A stretch of 7,830 nt of DNA, taken from the NCBI GenBank assembly GCA_919902485.1, contig CAKKRB010000113.1, forward strand, positions 1,481 through 9,310, given 5' to 3'. The notes under the pieces are model-generated. The model was not told where the DNA came from. It was given only the letters and a program-made list of their open reading frames with translations, and made no database searches. The translations under genes were made by a program, and so were the position numbers. This DNA comes from Omnitrophica bacterium GWA2_41_15 (GTDB lineage: Bacteria; Omnitrophota; Gorgyraeia; Gorgyraeales; Gorgyraeaceae). This document shows, in pieces, positions 5,426 to 7,830 of the stretch (position 1 is its first letter; every line of letters starts with the position of its first letter).

Positions 5426-6024
5426 TGATATATTTTATTTCAAGAAATATCTTAAAGTTGCTCTTTACAATATTTTTCAGGCTTAGGATAACAGGCTCTG
5501 AAAACTGCCCCAAGAGTGGCCCGCTGATTATTGCGTCAAATCATGCAAGTTTTTTTGATCCTTTGATAGCGGGTTTTGCAGTGCCGAGGCCATTAAATTT
5601 TATGGCGCGAGACAGTCTTTTTAGGAATAAAATTTTTGGAAAGATTCTAATGGCAGTAAACGCGTTTCCTTTAAGACGGGAAGGCGCGGATTTAGGGGCG
5701 ATGAGGCTGGCCATAGATAAATTATGCCAGGGAAACGCAGTGTTGATTTTTCCAGAAGGCACTCGTTCAAAAGACGGTAGCCTTGGGGAGCCAAGAGCAG
5801 GCATAGGGTTTCTGGCAGCTGCGTCAGGAGCGCAAATATTACCTTGTTACATAAAAGGTTCAATGGCTGTATTGCCCAGAGGGGCAATATTCCCGAGGTT
5901 TAAAAAGATATCAGTGCGCATGGGGAAGCCTTTGAAGTTTGACAAGATGGATTCCTGCAAAGAATATTATGCGAAAATAGCCAGTCAAACCATGGCAGCT
6001 ATTGGCGAGCTAAAACCATGTTAA
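5425..6024 (+). CDS. plsC: 1-acyl-sn-glycerol-3-phosphate acyltransferase (PlsC/LPLAT family)
   Basis: A 199-residue membrane-associated acyltransferase that is expected to acylate lysophosphatidic acid to phosphatidic acid in phospholipid synthesis. Diagnostic motifs are the catalytic NHASFFDP (39-46; H40-X4-D45), the second block around FMARDSLF (59-66), the glycerol-phosphate binding block FPEGTRSKDGS (109-119) and the fourth block LPCYIKGS (139-146). A hydrophobic N-terminus (about residues 1-20, with basic residues) probably anchors it at the inner face of the cytoplasmic membrane. It starts in the tyrA stop codon (TAATG) and has no obvious Shine-Dalgarno sequence, so translation is probably coupled to tyrA. 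plsC just before ispH and rpsA is a recurrent order, often with cmk in front; here cmk is missing. The exact acyl-acceptor cannot be told from sequence. Confidence 0.93.
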   Translation: MIYFISRNILKLLFTIFFRLRITGSENCPKSGPLIIASNHASFFDPLIAGFAVPRPLNFMARDSLFRNKIFGKILMAVNAFPLRREGADLGAMRLAIDKLCQGNAVLIFPEGTRSKDGSLGEPRAGIGFLAAASGAQILPCYIKGSMAVLPRGAIFPRFKKISVRMGKPLKFDKMDSCKEYYAKIASQTMAAIGELKPC

Positions 6025-6060
6025 GTTACAAAACAAGTCATACTCGTTTTGTGAATTAAC
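6025..6060. other. AT-rich imperfect inverted repeat between plsC and ispH
   Basis: ACAAAAC (6028-6034) pairs with GTTTTGT (6046-6052), and inside it AGT (6036-6038) pairs with ACT (6042-6044) around a CAT loop, with one A/C mismatch. GTTA at 6025-6028 and TAAC at 6057-6060 could extend the symmetry imperfectly. It starts on the base after the plsC stop. It is weak, has no following T-run, and its sequence is unlike the two GC-rich palindromes upstream. It may be a small RNA hairpin, a protein-binding site or chance. The rest of the 47-nt gap shows no convincing promoter. Confidence 0.4.
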
Positions 6061-6071
6061 GAAATATAAGA

Positions 6072-6878
6072 ATGAAAATTAGGGTAGCAGGGTGTTCGGG
6101 GTTTTGTTTCGGAGTAAGGCGCGCTATAAATATTGCTGATTCTGCGTTAAAGGATCTGAAATCCGGCGAAAAGGTTTATTCGCTTGGGCCAATTATACAT
6201 AATCCGCAGGCAGTGGATAGGCTTTTTAAAAAAGGGCTTCAGGTAATAACTGATCTAAAGAAAATAAAAGGCGGCACAGTAATAATATCTTCGCATGGCG
6301 CGCCCGTAAAGGCGCTTGAGAATATAAAGAAAAAAGGCATAAAGCTGATTGACGCTACGTGCCCTTTTGTAAAATACGCGCAGCATATAGTAAGGGGCCT
6401 GAAAAAGCAGGGTTACAGGATAATAATAGTAGGGGATAATTCGCATCCTGAGGTCAAGGCGCTGAAGAGTATTGCCGGCAAAGATATAAAGTCAAAAAAG
6501 ATAGGCATTATATCTCAGACAACACAGAACAGGTCCAATTACATAGAAGAGATTAAAAAGATATTACTGAAAGAGGATTTCAACGAAATAAAAGTTTTTA
6601 ACACAATATGCAATGATACTTTAAAAAGGCAGTTAGCTGCTCGCAGGCTTTTAAAAGACTGCGATTTAGTGATAGTGATTGGCGGAAAAAATAGCGCCAA
6701 TACCAGAAGGCTCTGGCAGATTTGCAAGGAAAGCGGGGTGGATACTTTTCATATTGAGACAGAACTTGAGCTTGAAAAAAAGTGGTTTAAAGGTAAAGTT
6801 TGCGCCGGCATTACTAGCGGCGCATCAACACCGGATTCAATGGTGAAAAAAATCATAGAGAGGATAAGGAGGTTTTAA
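6072..6878 (+). CDS. ispH: 4-hydroxy-3-methylbut-2-enyl diphosphate reductase (LytB)
   Basis: The [4Fe-4S] enzyme performs the last step of the MEP isoprenoid pathway, giving isopentenyl and dimethylallyl diphosphate, in the cytoplasm. At 268 residues it is near the short end for the family but appears complete. The three cluster cysteines are C12 (GFCFGVRRAI, 10-19), C97 (DATCPFVKYA, 94-103) and C180 (NTICNDTLKRQ, 177-187). Substrate-binding and catalytic motifs are also present: H42 in IIHNPQ, H75 in SSHGAP, HPE at 125-127 with the probable proton-relay Glu127, SQTT (148-151), GGKNSANT (204-211) and SGASTP (249-254). An extra Cys8 precedes the first ligand. The start at 6072 has only a weak upstream purine stretch. 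The last codons carry the ribosome binding site of rpsA, and this ispH-rpsA pairing is the arrangement that occurs as a gene fusion in some Clostridia. Confidence 0.96.
   Translation: MKIRVAGCSGFCFGVRRAINIADSALKDLKSGEKVYSLGPIIHNPQAVDRLFKKGLQVITDLKKIKGGTVIISSHGAPVKALENIKKKGIKLIDATCPFVKYAQHIVRGLKKQGYRIIIVGDNSHPEVKALKSIAGKDIKSKKIGIISQTTQNRSNYIEEIKKILLKEDFNEIKVFNTICNDTLKRQLAARRLLKDCDLVIVIGGKNSANTRRLWQICKESGVDTFHIETELELEKKWFKGKVCAGITSGASTPDSMVKKIIERIRRF
6866..6872 (+). promoter_or_regulatory. Shine-Dalgarno for rpsA within the ispH 3' end
   Basis: AAGGAGG is a near-perfect anti-SD match formed by the AGG AGG Arg codons near the end of ispH. It lies 11 bases before ATG 6884, slightly long spacing, and supports that start. 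Confidence 0.75.
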
Positions 6879-6883
6879 AAATC

Positions 6884-7830
6884 ATGACAAAAGAAGTTAA
6901 ACAGGAAAAAGAAGTTCAGGAAGGCTTTAATCTGGAAGAGGCTTACGGCAAGACATTCAGGCGACTGAGCGAGGGCGATATAGTAAAAGGAAAGGTCCTT
7001 GCCATAGGGGTTAAGGATGTTTATATCGACTTTGGATATAAATCAGAGGGGATTATATCTATAGGAGAGCTCAAGGATATGCCTGACTTGAAGGCAGGGG
7101 ACGAGTTTGACGTATTTGTGGAGTCCAAGGAAAACGAGGATGGCCTTATTACTGTTTCAAGGCGCAAGGCAGAGAAAATGCAGGGATGGGACAAGGTGGC
7201 CGCTACCTGCCAGGAAGGCGATTTTATAGAGGGCAAGGTTTCAAGGAAAGTTAAAGGCGGCCTTATGGTTGATGTGGGCATAGAGGCGTTTTTGCCTGCT
7301 TCGCTTGTTGCCCTGAAAGGTTTCGGCAATGTAAACCAGCTCATAGGCCAGGCGCTTTTATTCAAGATAGTGAAGATGAATAAAGCAAGAAAGAATATCG
7401 TGGTTTCCAGAAAAGACGCGATAATAAAAGAGAAAGAAACCATAAAGACAAAGGTGCTGGGCGAGCTGAAGGTGGGAGAGCTGCGCAAAGGCCTTGTTAA
7501 AAACATCACTGATTTCGGCGTATTTGTAGATCTTGGCGGAGTGGACGGGCTTCTGCACATAACTGATATGAGCTGGGGCAGGATCTCTCATCCGAGCGAG
7601 ATGGTTGCAATAGGAGATACAATAGAGGTAGTGATATTGAATTTTGACAAGGAAAATATGAAGGTTTCTCTCGGCCTCAAGCAGAAAACAGAGAATCCGT
7701 GGAAGGATATTGAAAATAGATATTCTGTCGGCACAAGGGTTAAGGGCAAGGTTGTGAATATCATGCCTTACGGAGCGTTTGTAGAGCTTGAAAAAGGCGT
7801 GGAAGGGCTTGTGCATGTGTCAGAGCTTTC
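6884..7830 (+). CDS. rpsA: 30S ribosomal protein S1, 3'-truncated by the window end
   Basis: The open frame runs from ATG 6884 to the window end (315 complete codons, then two bases) and begins MTKEVKQEKEVQEGF. It consists of tandem S1-type OB-fold repeats: domain 1 at about 30-94 (GDIVKGKVLAIGVKDVYIDF), domain 2 at about 111-176 (GDFIEGKVSRKVKGGLMVDV, then AFLPASLV), domain 3 at about 197-264 (VGELRKGLVKNITDFGVFVD and GLLHITDMSWGRISHPSE, the hallmark of S1 proteins) and domain 4 from about 282 (VGTRVKGKVVNIMPYGAFVE), which is cut off. S1 binds mRNA on the small ribosomal subunit and aids initiation, especially on messages with weak Shine-Dalgarno sites. Full-length proteins carry four to six repeats, so one to a few may follow. 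The gene starts five bases after the ispH stop. The N-terminal two domains are the more divergent, ribosome-anchoring type. Confidence 0.96.
   Translation, partial: MTKEVKQEKEVQEGFNLEEAYGKTFRRLSEGDIVKGKVLAIGVKDVYIDFGYKSEGIISIGELKDMPDLKAGDEFDVFVESKENEDGLITVSRRKAEKMQGWDKVAATCQEGDFIEGKVSRKVKGGLMVDVGIEAFLPASLVALKGFGNVNQLIGQALLFKIVKMNKARKNIVVSRKDAIIKEKETIKTKVLGELKVGELRKGLVKNITDFGVFVDLGGVDGLLHITDMSWGRISHPSEMVAIGDTIEVVILNFDKENMKVSLGLKQKTENPWKDIENRYSVGTRVKGKVVNIMPYGAFVELEKGVEGLVHVSEL

Noticed and set aside
6045..6071. Promoter for ispH in the AT-rich gap (TTGTGA and TATAAG words)
   Set aside because: The two words are only nine bases apart, too close for a -35/-10 pair, and no better pair was found.
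7021..7816. Minus-strand open frames opposite rpsA
   Set aside because: The + strand encodes clear S1 repeats with a strong ribosome site; the antisense frames have no support.
1..7830. CRISPR array, tRNA/rRNA gene, toxin-antitoxin, phage or other undescribed system
   Set aside because: Nearly every base is explained by nine recognised housekeeping genes; no spaced direct repeats, tRNA-like folds or unexplained gene of any size remain.

Overview
The window is a densely packed, single-direction (+ strand) bacterial housekeeping gene string with nine protein-coding genes and no RNA genes, transposases, CRISPR or phage genes. The order is scpA - scpB - pheA (chorismate mutase/prephenate dehydratase) - hisC-type aminotransferase - DAHP synthase - tyrA - plsC - ispH - rpsA (cut by the window end). 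All nine products are recognisable from conserved motifs. Heavy use of ATA (Ile) and AGG/AGA (Arg), a moderate-to-low G+C content judged by eye, and this gene order suggest an uncultured Gram-negative-type lineage such as Omnitrophota (OP3) or a relative. That placement is an inference from general impression and was not tested.

Layout: bases 3-1387 hold the two non-SMC condensin subunits ScpA and ScpB. Bases 1362-5425 hold an aromatic amino acid block: a feedback-type CM-PDT-ACT enzyme, a HisC-family aminotransferase, a Thermotoga-like DAHP synthase with an N-terminal ferredoxin-like domain, and a prephenate dehydrogenase without an ACT domain. Together these give the entry step of the shikimate pathway and all the steps from chorismate to Phe and Tyr, if the aminotransferase serves as the last step. 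Bases 5425-7830 hold PlsC acyltransferase, IspH and ribosomal protein S1, the right-hand part of the familiar aroA-cmk-plsC-ispH-rpsA neighbourhood. aroA and cmk are absent from the place where they might be expected, between tyrA and plsC.

Most junctions are overlaps or very short gaps (26-nt overlap scpB/pheA, 13-nt gap hisC/DAHP synthase, 4-nt overlap DAHP synthase/tyrA, 1-nt overlap tyrA/plsC, 5-nt gap ispH/rpsA), which points to cotranscription and translational coupling. The three longer gaps (38, 56 and 47 nt) each hold an inverted repeat placed at or just after a stop codon. The first two are perfect, GC-rich palindromic elements (725-752 and 2427-2470) with related core words (GGACA/TGTCC and runs of G/C), neither followed by a U-tract. 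They look like REP/MITE-like intergenic elements, and the first supplies the stop codon of scpA. These palindromes are the most unusual part of the window. No undescribed defence or biosynthetic system is visible.
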